Shown in pieces: positions 55,818 through 64,000 of a DNA stretch of 64,000 nt (the stretch's first letter is position 1; every line of letters starts with the position of its first letter). A model generated the notes under the pieces. It did no database searches. It was not told the DNA's origin and worked only from the letters and a program-made list of their open reading frames with translations. This stretch comes from Papio anubis (Eukaryota > Chordata > Mammalia > Primates > Cercopithecidae), in the NCBI RefSeq assembly GCF_008728515.1, contig NC_044989.1, forward strand, positions 65,528,712-65,592,711, in the 5' to 3' direction. The translations under genes were made by a program, and so were the position numbers.

Positions 55818-56131
55818 CCATAGCTCCCACTACTCACACTGCTACAATATACAGTATCTGATTTCAGACTTTTCCAAGAGACCAAAATACACCATCATCC
55901 TTAACTGAAATAATTATTTTGAGCTAAGTTTGAATTTCTGAGAGTTTGCACCTAATATATTAAGCGGTGGAGAGCTGCTCAAAGTCTTCGAGGAAGTCTC
56001 ACTCTAACTTCAGCTAGCTTAATCTGGCAGCCATAGATGGGATTTAAACAGATCTCAGACTTAATCAAAATGTTCGGTTGCTGTTTCTGCACGCCCCCTT
56101 CTGGCTGAGTAAGAGCTCATCGCTAAATGAT
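55818..56131. other. Unique sequence, nothing recognised
   Basis: No repeat or gene evident. Confidence 0.5.
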
Positions 56132-56264
56132 GCTCCTCAGGAGGCTGAGGAGGCTGAGGCAGGAGAATCACTTGAACCAGGGAGGTAGAGGTTGCAGTGA
56201 GCCGAGATGCACCACTGCATTCCAGCCTGGGTGACAGAGCAAGACTCCATCTCAAAAAAAAAAA
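56132..56264 (+). repeat. Alu right-arm fragment
   Basis: Begins 'ctcaggaggctgaggagg' (small GAGGCT duplication) and runs to the A-tail. Confidence 0.87.
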
Positions 56265-56967
56265 AGAGCGAGCGCGGAAGTGCTTAACACAGAAAGATAA
56301 AACGTGAACTTTCATTAGGTTATTTGTCGACATCTGGTGGTAGATAAACCAACAGCTCGTTCCAACTCCCCTGAAATTTTCCCATGGGTTAATTGACAGG
56401 GGAATAGGATATTTTGGTTTGACGTTTCTTTACAGTCACTTAAAAAATCCTCTCTGAAGGTGTTTCTTCCCTTCGAAATCAGAGAAAAGACACATTTAGT
56501 GATGAGAATCAAAAGCTGAACAGGGGACACTTGGTGTTGGGAACTCTTCACCAAATCATTTCACTTCCTTGTTCCTTCAGGGAGGAAGGCAACCACAGCC
56601 TCTGCATTTGCTCCCTGACTTGGTTTACAAGGTTAGTCAAATACCCTGTACAGAGTGGCTGGGTTAATGATTCATCTAAATGAGGTAAAAGCCATATGCT
56701 ATTGCAATGCTGCGTTTCAGACTATTTTTCCAAACTATTTAACTACTGCACACTAATGATGTAGCTTAATGCTGTGTCACTAGGCTGTTCTAGAACATTT
56801 GTGTATATTATGTTCACAGTGCTGAAAGAAGCAACAAAGAACTTCCCTTTTTAATAGTTACAGTCTTTCTGAAAGCCCTGGAAGAAAAAAGAAAAAACAG
56901 TGACCCAAAGAAACAAGATAGCATTCAGGTAATGTTTAAATCAGACTGGATCTCAGATCAAAGGGCA
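56265..56967. other. Unique sequence, nothing recognised
   Basis: About 700 bp with no Alu and no gene-like frame. Confidence 0.5.
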
Positions 56968-57559
56968 CTTTTTTTTTTTTTTTTTTTTTTTTTGAGATGG
57001 AGTTTCCCTCTTGTTGCCTAGGTTGGAGTGCAATGGCACGATCTTGGCTCACTGCAATCTCTGTCTCTCGGGTTCAAGCGATTCTCCTGTCTCAACCTCT
57101 CGAGTAGCTGGGATTACAGGCATGCGCCACCACATCCGGCTAAGTTTTTTTTTTTTTGCGATGGAGTCTCGTTCTTGTTGCCCAGGCTGGAGTGCAATAG
57201 CACGATCTCGCTCACCGCAACCTCCACCTCCCAGTTTCAAACAATTCTCCAGAGTAGCTGGGATTACAGGCATGCACCACCAAACCCAGCTAATTTTTGT
57301 ATTTTTACTAGAGACGGGGTTTTTCGGTGTTGGTCAAGCTGGTCTCAAACTCCCGACCTCAGGTGATCTGCCTGCCTCAGCTTCCCCAGGTGCTGGGATT
57401 ACAGCCGTGAGCAATCCCGCCAGGCCCTAATTTTGTATTTCTAGTAGAGATGGGATTTCTCCATGTTGACCAGGCTGGTCTCAAACTCCAGACCTCAGGT
57501 GATCCGCCTGCCTCACCCTCTGAAAGTGCTGGGATTACAGGCATGAGGCACCGCTCTGG
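56968..57559 (-). repeat. AluS interrupted by another Alu
   Basis: Outer parts 56,968-57,142 and about 57,428-57,559. Confidence 0.88.
57143..57426 (-). repeat. Nested AluS
   Basis: Sits in the middle region of the outer copy. Its target 'ctaagttttt'/'ctaattttg' is the outer Alu's own mid-element text. About 15 bp missing at 'aattctccagagtagc'. Confidence 0.9.
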
Positions 57560-57784
57560 GACAGAACACTATGTTTTGACATCTAGATTCTCAACTTTAA
57601 GTTTGTGAAGTTCACCTATGTGGTTTTATGCAGCTGTCATTTGTTCATTCTCATTGATACTTAGCATTCCATCATGTGTATATGCCACAATTTATTCATT
57701 CTACCATTGATGGACATTTGGGCAGCTTCCAGCTTTGGTTATTAGGGATACTGCTGCTCTTAATATTCTTAAGTGTGTGTTTTA

Positions 57785-58074
57785 GGCTGGGCGCAGTGGC
57801 TCACACCTGTAATCCCAGCACTTTGGGAGGCCGAGGTGGTGGATCACCTGAAGTCAGGATTTCGAGACCAGCCTGGCCAATATAGTGAAACCCTGTTTCT
57901 ACTAAAAATACAAAAAATCAGCCAGGCATGGTGGCGGGCACCTGTAATCCCAGCTACTACGGAAGCTGAGGCAGAATTGCTTGAACCCAGAAGGCGGAAG
58001 TTGCAGTTAGCTGAGATCGCGCCATTGTGCTCCAGCTTGGGCAACAAGAGGGAAACTCCGTCTCAAAAAAAAAA
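57785..58074 (+). repeat. AluS inside L1M
   Basis: Small deletions but two arms. Tail of ten A. Confidence 0.92.
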
Positions 58075-58139
58075 GTGTCCTTTGTTGATCATATATACTT
58101 ATTTCTATTGGGTATGTACACCTGTGTAATATAAATAAA

Positions 58140-58183
58140 ATTACATATCTATATGTGTGTATATATTTATATATATATATATA
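58140..58183 (+). repeat. AT/GT-rich simple repeat
   Basis: 'tgtgtgtatatattt' then (TA)n, about 45 bases. Confidence 0.8.
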
Positions 58184-58220
58184 GTTACCAGATGTGTCCA
58201 ACCATATATCTGAGCATTCT

Positions 58221-58530
58221 TTTTCTAAATTTTTTTTTTTTTTTTTTTTTTTAAGAGACAGGTCTTGCTCTGTTGCCTAGGCTGGAGGGCAGTGGCATGA
58301 TCACAATTCACTGCAGACTTGACCTCCTGGGCTCAAGCAATCTTCCTGCCTCAGCCTCCCGAGCAGCTGAGACTACAGACATGCACCACCACACCTGACT
58401 TATTTTTATTTTTTATTTTTCTTGCTACGTTACCCAGGCTGTTCTGGAACTCCTGGCCTCAAACAATCCTCCCATCTCAGCCTCCCAAAGTGCTGGGATT
58501 ACAGATGTGAACCACCACGCCCTCCTCATG
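58221..58530 (-). repeat. Alu inside L1M
   Basis: 'tgagcattct' (58,211-58,220) and 'tgagcatact' (58,531-58,540) flank it. Confidence 0.92.
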
Positions 58531-58571
58531 TGAGCATACTTGTTGCTGTATATCTTTGCCAATACTTAGTA

Positions 58572-58894
58572 CAGTCAGCTCTCCATATCCATGGGTTCCA
58601 CATATGTGAAAGATGTGGAACCAACTGAAGATGGAAAATATTTGCAGGAAAAAACACAATAAAAAACAACAATAAACAATAAAAATTTTTTTAAAAGTAT
58701 AACCACTATTTACACAGCATTTACATTGCATTAAGCATTATAAGTAATCTAGAGTGATTTAAAGTATACAGGAGGATGTCATAGGTTATATGCAAACACT
58801 ACACCACTTTATATCAGGGACATGAGCATCTGCAGATTTTGGTATCCAAGGGAGATCCTGGAACCAATCCTCCATGGATACCAAGGGACAACTG
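58572..58894 (-). repeat. MER2-type Tigger transposon fossil in L1M
   Basis: Begins 'cagtcagctctccatatcc', ends 'ataccaagggacaactg'. Middle 'tatgcaaacactacaccac' is diagnostic. TA-flanked on the left; the right TA has become CA. L1 text resumes on both sides. Confidence 0.87.
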
Positions 58895-58962
58895 CATTTT
58901 GTGTCTCTTTTATTTTAGCCATTCTGCTGGGTATGAAGTGGTATTGCATTGTAGTTTTAAGA

Positions 58963-59300
58963 AAGACTTTTATTGAGTATACTATACATACATAAAAGTG
59001 CACATATCATAAGTATACAGCTTGGTGAATTGTTATGAACTGAAAACAACTATGTCATCAGCACCAAGATCCAGAAACAGTACCATATCACTATTCCCAA
59101 ACTTCCTTGTGTTCCCTTTTAATCACTACCCTCCCTCCCACGGAGATAACCTCTATGCTGACTTCAAACTAATAGATTAATTTTGGCTGGTCTTTGTACT
59201 TTATGTAAATAAGATCATAAAGAAAGCACTTTTGTATGTCTGATTGTATGAGCGTTCTTTCTGTTTGTTCTACCTTCTCACCAATACTTGGTATTTTCTG
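58963..59300 (+). repeat. Second L1M fragment
   Basis: 'ttttattgagtatactatac', 'aagtatacagcttggtgaat' and 'tcaccaatacttggtatttt' fit old L1 3' text that belongs upstream of the previous fragment, so this is a separate insertion or rearranged copy. Confidence 0.6.
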
Positions 59301-59305
59301 TCATT

Positions 59306-59610
59306 TTTTTTTCTTTTGTTTTTTTGTTTTTTGATCCAGAGTCTCACTCTGTCACCCAGGCTGGAGTGCAGTGGCATGATCTCAGCTCACTGCAACCTCT
59401 GCCTCCCCGGTTCAAACTATCCTCCCACCTCAGCCTCCCGAGTAGCTGGGATTACAGGCACGTGGCACCACACCTGGTTAATTTTTGTACTTTTAGTAGA
59501 GACTTGGTTTCGCCATGTTGGCCAGGCTAGTCTCGAACTCCTACCTTGTGATTTGCCTCCTCGGCCTCCCAAAGCCCTGGAATTACAGGCGTGAGCCACC
59601 ACACCCGGCT
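59306..59610 (-). repeat. AluS
   Basis: Tail interrupted by C and G. A few bases missing at 'ctaccttgtgatttgcc'. Confidence 0.92.
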
Positions 59611-59901
59611 GAATTCTAACACTTTTAACAGCAGGAAGGTAGCTCTGGATGCTAGGGTGAGTTGCTGAAGTAAATTTTATTTGGTAATTGGTGTAACTTC
59701 TCCCTCAAATTAAGGTTTTTATTTCTCCGGAAAGGATACATTTTACAAAATTGGGATAAATTCTGTAAATTATTCTGTTTTTCTTCATGGTGCCCATATG
59801 CTATGTCAGTGACTATTGATAATTTTTCCAATAAGAGGTTCAAAGAGAGAAGAAAATGTATAATTAATTAATACATTAATTAATTATATTATTAAATTTT
59901 A
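59611..59901. other. AT-rich sequence
   Basis: A short 'attaattaat' palindrome cluster at about 59,862-59,886. No repeat family called. Confidence 0.5.
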
Positions 59902-60201
59902 TTTATTTATTTATTTATTTGAGACAGAGTCTTGCTCTGTTACCCAGGCTTGAGTACAGTGGGGCGATCTCAGCTCACTACAACCTCCGCATCCCAGGTT
60001 CAAGTGATTCTCCTGCCTCAGCCTCCCAAGTAGCTGGGGTTACAGATGTGCACTACCATGCCCAGCTAATTTTGTGTTTTTAGTATAGATGGGGTTTCAC
60101 CATGTTGGTCAGGCTGGTCAAGAACTCCTGACCCAAGGTGATTCACCCGCCTTGGCCTCCCAAAGTGCTGGGATTACAGGCATGACTCACTGCTCCTGGC
60201 C
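59902..60201 (-). repeat. AluS
   Basis: (TTTA)n tail. Confidence 0.92.
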
Positions 60202-60314
60202 TAAAATTATTTTTAAACTCTTTAGGTAAATGAGAAGAATTTCTGTTGATTATTAATGTTATATTAATTGCTGTTCAAGGACTGACTTTTAGATGTATGA
60301 ATATTACAGCATTT

Positions 60315-60611
60315 TTTTTTTTTTTTTGAGACAGAGTTTCGCTCTTGTTGCCCAGTCTGGAGTGCAATGGCGTGCTCTCCGCTCACTGCAACCTCCGCCC
60401 CCCGGGTTCAAGTGATTCTTCTGCCTCAGCCTCCCAAGTAGCTGGGATTACAGGTGCCTGTTAACATGCCGGGCTAATTTTTTGTATTTTTAGTAGAGAT
60501 GAAGTTTCACCATGTTGGCCAGACTGGTCTTGAACTCTAGTCCTCAGGTGATCCACCCGCCTCAGCCTCCCAAAGTGTTGAGATTACAGGCATGAGCCAC
60601 CACGCCCAGCC
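60315..60611 (-). repeat. AluS
   Basis: 'ttacagcattttt'/'ttaacagcattttt' flanks. Confidence 0.93.
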
Positions 60612-60970
60612 TTAACAGCATTTTTAAAGGAGTTTAGATAAACATTTTGAAATAGATTAGGAACTACTGCCTAATATAATATCATGTAAAAAATGTGCAT
60701 GATACAATTCTTTTAGGAACAATGAGACTATATATAGCAAACACTGAATGAAGCTCATACTATTTTATTGTAATTTGACTTCTAAAACATTATCCTAAAG
60801 ACAATATTTAAAGTAAAGTAAAAAGCAAGCAACAGTACAGTTTTTCCTTACAGCACTGACTATGATATATTTTAAAAAGTGGAAAACAAACTGAGAATCT
60901 GACATTAGAATAGCTTAGTAAACTATGGTACATCAACAAAGGAAAATACGAGGAATTAAAATGATTATTA
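60612..60970 (+). repeat. Probable L1M fragment
   Basis: 'cttagtaaactatggtacatc' and 'gaggaattaaaatgattatta' are typical of old L1 3' regions; the first part is unassigned. Confidence 0.5.
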
Positions 60971-61123
60971 GGGCTGGGCCTGGTGGCTAACACCTATGAT
61001 CCCAGCACTTTGGGAGGCTGGGGCAGGAGGATCATTTGAGCCTAGAAGTTTGAGGCTGCAGTGAGCTATGATCATGGCACTGCACTCCAGACTGTATGAC
61101 AGAGTGAGACCCTCTCTCTAAAT
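60971..61123 (+). repeat. Monomeric Alu
   Basis: Left-arm head joined to a right-arm end ('ctatgatcatggcactgcac'). The tail became (CA)n. Confidence 0.82.
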
Positions 61124-61154
61124 ACACACACATACACACACACACACACACACA
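61124..61154 (+). repeat. (CA)n microsatellite
   Basis: One T interruption; grown from an Alu tail. Confidence 0.88.
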
Positions 61155-61189
61155 ATGCTTTGTATTTAAATTGGACAGAATGTATTACT

Positions 61190-61385
61190 AATAATAGTTA
61201 TAGCTTTTAAAGAGTTTGTGCTGGGGACCATAAACTTGTTATCCAATTTCTAACTTAATCTCCAAGATAGCAATGGGATAGGATTATTATCTCTATTTTC
61301 TAAATAAAGAAACTGAGGCTTAAAGAGGCTTAATCATATAAGTTCTCACAGCAAATTAATGGCTCAGATGAAAATTTCTTGAGAT
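61190..61385 (-). repeat. MIR
   Basis: 'attatctctattttctaaat' and 'gaaactgaggcttaaagagg' are the reversed MIR core. Confidence 0.8.
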
Positions 61386-61982
61386 GCTCTTTGAAAAAGG
61401 AGTCTGTAGTCAGATACACTTCAGAATGACTTCATTCTAAATTCCATCTCTGGGAGAATCACCATATATATTATTGTCACAGGATCCTTAAGGTGTCGCT
61501 TTGCCAACCAGAAACCTCTGTGGCCAACGGTGCCTTCCCCCTGAGTATTGCTTGCATCCACTGGGCTCATTCCGCCCACTCTGTCCAGCAGGCTGTACTC
61601 AGCTCACGCTACCGGCCTGGATCCCATACCTGCTAAACGCAAACCAGGCACGGAGGGCGAGGATTGTGTAAGTGAGCAAGCGCGGCGTCCACCCACTGTG
61701 CGACCCAGGCACGCTCGCTGCTGCAGCAGGGCAAGCAGCTCCAGGCGCTGGCACAGGTGCTGGCTCCGTGCAAGGCTGTGGCTGAACCAGATGTACTGCA
61801 CGCAGCTTCTGCTGCAGGCACCTGTACCTGGACAAGGGGAATGCAGTGGCACCTGGAAGCTTGGAGACAGTAGGAACTGTAGAACCCCAAAAAGGGTGTC
61901 ACAGTCCTGCTTTGGGGTACCCCTAGGTCTGGGCTCCCCAGAGGGCCACAGCTCTTCTCTCCTTCTCATCGTGCAATGTGGC

Positions 61983-61984
<2 letters not shown>

Positions 61985-62018
<34 letters not shown>
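61985..62018 (+). repeat. (GT)17 microsatellite
   Basis: Uninterrupted, followed by 'cggcggtggggggtc'. Confidence 0.93.
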
Positions 62019-62019
<1 letters not shown>

Positions 62020-62057
62020 GGCGGTGGGGGGTCATGTTTCCCCTGTTTCTATTACAG

Positions 62058-62366
62058 CTTTTTTTTTTTTTTTTTTTTTTTTTTTGAGAGGAAGTCTTTC
62101 TCTGTCACTCAGATAGAGTGCAATGGCGCAATCTCAGCTCACTGCAACATCCACCTCCTGGGTTCAAGCAATTCTCGTGCCTCACCCTCTCGGGTAGCTG
62201 AGATTACAGGCACACGCCACCATGCCTGACTAATTTTTGTATTTTTAGTAAAGACAGGGTCTCACCATGTTGGCCAGGCTGGTCTTGAACTCCTGACCTC
62301 AAGTGATCTACCCACATAGGCCTTCCAAAGTGCTGGGATTACAGGAGTGAGCCTCTGTAAAGCCTA
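62058..62366 (-). repeat. AluS inside the ERV-like block
   Basis: 'ttacagct' on both sides (about 62,051 and 62,371). LTR-type text resumes after it. Confidence 0.92.
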
Positions 62367-62528
62367 GCCTGTTACAGCTCTTTTAGTCCCACCATTCAGT
62401 GGGTCCTGAGTTCTTGTCCTGCATCCAGGAAGAATGAGGTATGCAGACAACTGTAGGGTGAACAAGGTGGAGAAGAGCTTCATTGAGCAGCAGAACAGTT
62501 CTCAGGAGACCCAAAGTGGGTAGCTCCT

Positions 62529-62612
62529 GGCGAGGCATGGTGGCTAATGCCTGTTATCCCAATACTTTGGGAGGCTGAAATGGGAGGATCACTTGAGGGC
62601 AGGAGTTCAAGA
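62529..62612 (+). repeat. 84-bp Alu stub between 18-bp direct repeats
   Basis: Starts at a proper Alu 5' end ('ggcgaggcatggtgg') and stops at 'gttcaagacc' in the left arm with no A-tail. 'ccaaagtgggtagctcct' is perfect at 62,511-62,528 and 62,613-62,630. Confidence 0.9.
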
Positions 62613-63483
62613 CCAAAGTGGGTAGCTCCTTTACACAGGCAAGTTGTCCTGTCAAGCTTCCAGCTCTCAGTGGAGGGGAGACCCACAGTGGGTATCTCCT
62701 CTCTGCAGGCAGGTCGTGCAGTAGTCTGTCTGAGTCTGGCTGAGTCTGGGGGTTTTTATGGGCTTCAGAGGGGAGGAAATGCATGCTGATTGGTCCATGG
62801 GTGGCCATGGGCAGGCCCAAAAAAAACACCATAAGTTCTCACTCCAGTCAACGGAACTGATAGTGTGGCCACCAGGCTTCAGGCCATATCCAGATTGAAG
62901 GTGACGCTTCACTGGTACCCGCCTTTTTCTGCCCAGGAGCCTGTCTGCCTCCTGTTGCCATCACTCTGCCATCCATGGTGCCCATGGCACCCAGGCTGTT
63001 CATGCTGAGGGGCGTCTGCAGGCCCACACCAAGCAGCCCTCAGCCCCCACTCAGCCTCCCTCCCATGCTCATTAGGTGCCCACAGTCTGAAGGGGGGCTG
63101 AGGCAGCAGGTGTGTCAGTGCTGTCCTGAGCATGTGCACACCTGGCCAGGTTGTGACAGCACCTGGGCTTGGCCTCACCTTTGCTCCAAAATTGGAGCAG
63201 GTACCAGGAGTGGGGAGAGGCCAAGCAGTGGGAGCAGACACATCCAAGACTGCAGGGGGAAGGGGTCCTTCCTGGTCCCTGAGAGTTCAGGGATACTGGA
63301 TTCCACATCTGTGACTGGGCAGCTGCAGCTGTCCCCTGAAGGGCAGGGCTCCCACCCTTCCAACTCAAAAGGGGCAGGGCTCCCATCTATTCTTGGCTCC
63401 CTGGCTCCAAGGGGCGTGCAGCCCTGTCGGCGCCTCCCTTGGCGTCATGGCAGCAGCCACTCCAGACAGGCTACCACTGCCAT

Positions 63484-63789
63484 CATTATTATAGTTACTT
63501 AATGTTTTAAGAAGTCTGGCCATTAAGAATGCAGCTTGAGCTGGTTCAACCACCACTTTTCAAAGTGTATTTGCCCACGAAACCATTAATCTGTAGTGGT
63601 GAATGTGGTGGTGTCCCCTGTAACCCTGCAGTCCTACTTCCTACTCCCTATCCCTCTCCCTTATCCTGCTGAGTTCTTATCCTGCTCAGCTCATGGAGCA
63701 CTGAAAAATTCTTGAGAGGGCCAGTTCTGAAGAGCACACTCTGTATACCACCTTCTAAACTGCTAATGTGGATTTAAAACTGAGAAACA
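63484..63789. other. Unique sequence, nothing recognised
   Basis: No repeat or gene seen. Confidence 0.5.
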
Positions 63790-64000
63790 GGCTGGGCATA
63801 GTGGCTCATGCCTGTCACCCCAGCACTTTGGGAGGCTGAGGTCAAGGCAGGCAGATCACTTGAGGTCGGGAGTTCAAGATCAGCCTGGCCAACATGGTGA
63901 AACTCCATCTCTACTAAAATGCAAAAACTAGCTGGGCTTGGTGGTTCATGCTTATAGTCCCAGCTACTGGGGTGGCTGAGTTGGGAGAATCACTTGAACC
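63790..64000 (+). repeat. Alu cut by the window end
   Basis: Left arm and the beginning of the right arm, with a 5-bp insert 'gtcaa' after 'gaggctga'. Confidence 0.92.

Larger units (their letters stand above)
57578..58962 (+). repeat. L1M fragment interrupted by two Alus and MER2
   Basis: Pieces 57,578-57,784, 58,075-58,220, 58,531-58,571 and 58,895-58,962 read as L1 3' text in order: 'gatggacatttgggcagc', 'ttctattgggtatgtacacc', 'tttgccaatacttagta', 'ccattctgctgggtatgaag'. Confidence 0.78.
61490..63483 (-). repeat. CpG-rich ERV-like block (LTR plus possible leader), interrupted by Alus
   Basis: On the minus strand an LTR-type end is visible at about 62,480-62,370: a decayed polyA signal (AATGAAGCTCTTC), then '...AAGAGCTGTAACA'. 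The upstream U3-like part is GC-rich with many decayed CpGs (62,830-63,483). 61,490-61,980 would be leader or internal sequence. It resembles long CpG-rich ERV1 LTRs such as MER52; the name is tentative. No retroviral gene is intact. Confidence 0.55.

Noticed and set aside
61548..62087. 179-codon plus-strand reading frame
   Set aside because: It runs through the (GT) microsatellite and into an Alu poly-T read as phenylalanine. No domain; it lies in an ERV-like block.
1..64000. CRISPR arrays, operons, ribosome binding sites or phage-like systems
   Set aside because: The DNA is primate nuclear sequence; the repeated units are Alus and microsatellites.

Overview
This is nuclear DNA from a catarrhine primate, most likely an Old World monkey such as a macaque, baboon or vervet. 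About ninety Alu copies or fragments cover roughly 40% of the 64 kb. Several of the youngest-looking Alus share marks I associate with the cercopithecine AluYR lineage: 'caagcctgtaatccc' near the 5' end and 'gctgagatccggcc' in the right arm. Older primate and mammalian repeats fill much of the rest: solo LTRs (an LTR7/HERV-H type, THE1, MST, MLT1), DNA transposon fossils (MER1, MER2, MER5, MER20), L1M, L2 and MIR.

Only one gene can be supported: the 5' end of RAB1A on the minus strand. Its first coding exon reads MSSMNPE plus two bases of the next codon and ends at a clean GTGAGT donor (10,873-10,901). The GC-rich 5' UTR and a CpG island of about 1.1 kb (10.6-11.7 kb) lie just above it. Everything from position 1 to about 10.87 kb is therefore RAB1A intron 1 sequence; exon 2, which carries the P-loop, is not in the window. 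Everything above about 11.1 kb is upstream intergenic DNA. From knowledge of the human locus (2p14), the next gene on that side should be ACTR2, which I do not see here.

Layout: 0-9 kb, Alu-dense intron; 9-10.6 kb, intron with few repeats; 10.6-11.7 kb, CpG-island promoter; 11.7-21 kb, Alus mixed with old repeats; 21.4-23.1 kb, an LTR interrupted by two younger solo LTRs; 23.9-26.5 kb, THE1 and MST LTRs; 27-37 kb, Alus, MLT1, L1M, MER20 and a large polypurine microsatellite; 37-38.4 kb and 50.7-52.6 kb, the longest stretches without recognisable repeats; 39.8-40.35 kb, an intact-ended MER1 element; 46-48.6 kb, an ancient repeat cut up by Alus; 57.5-59.3 kb, L1M fragments interrupted by Alus and a MER2; 61.5-63.5 kb, a CpG-rich ERV-like block.

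I found no undescribed biological system. The points worth a second look are structural: precise target-site duplications (TSDs), Alus nested in Alus, a probable inverted Alu-to-Alu conversion, tandem duplications inside Alus, and an 84-bp Alu stub without an A-tail between 18-bp repeats. The translated reading frames over 60 codons are Alu or simple-repeat translations, or chance frames in GC-rich or unique DNA.
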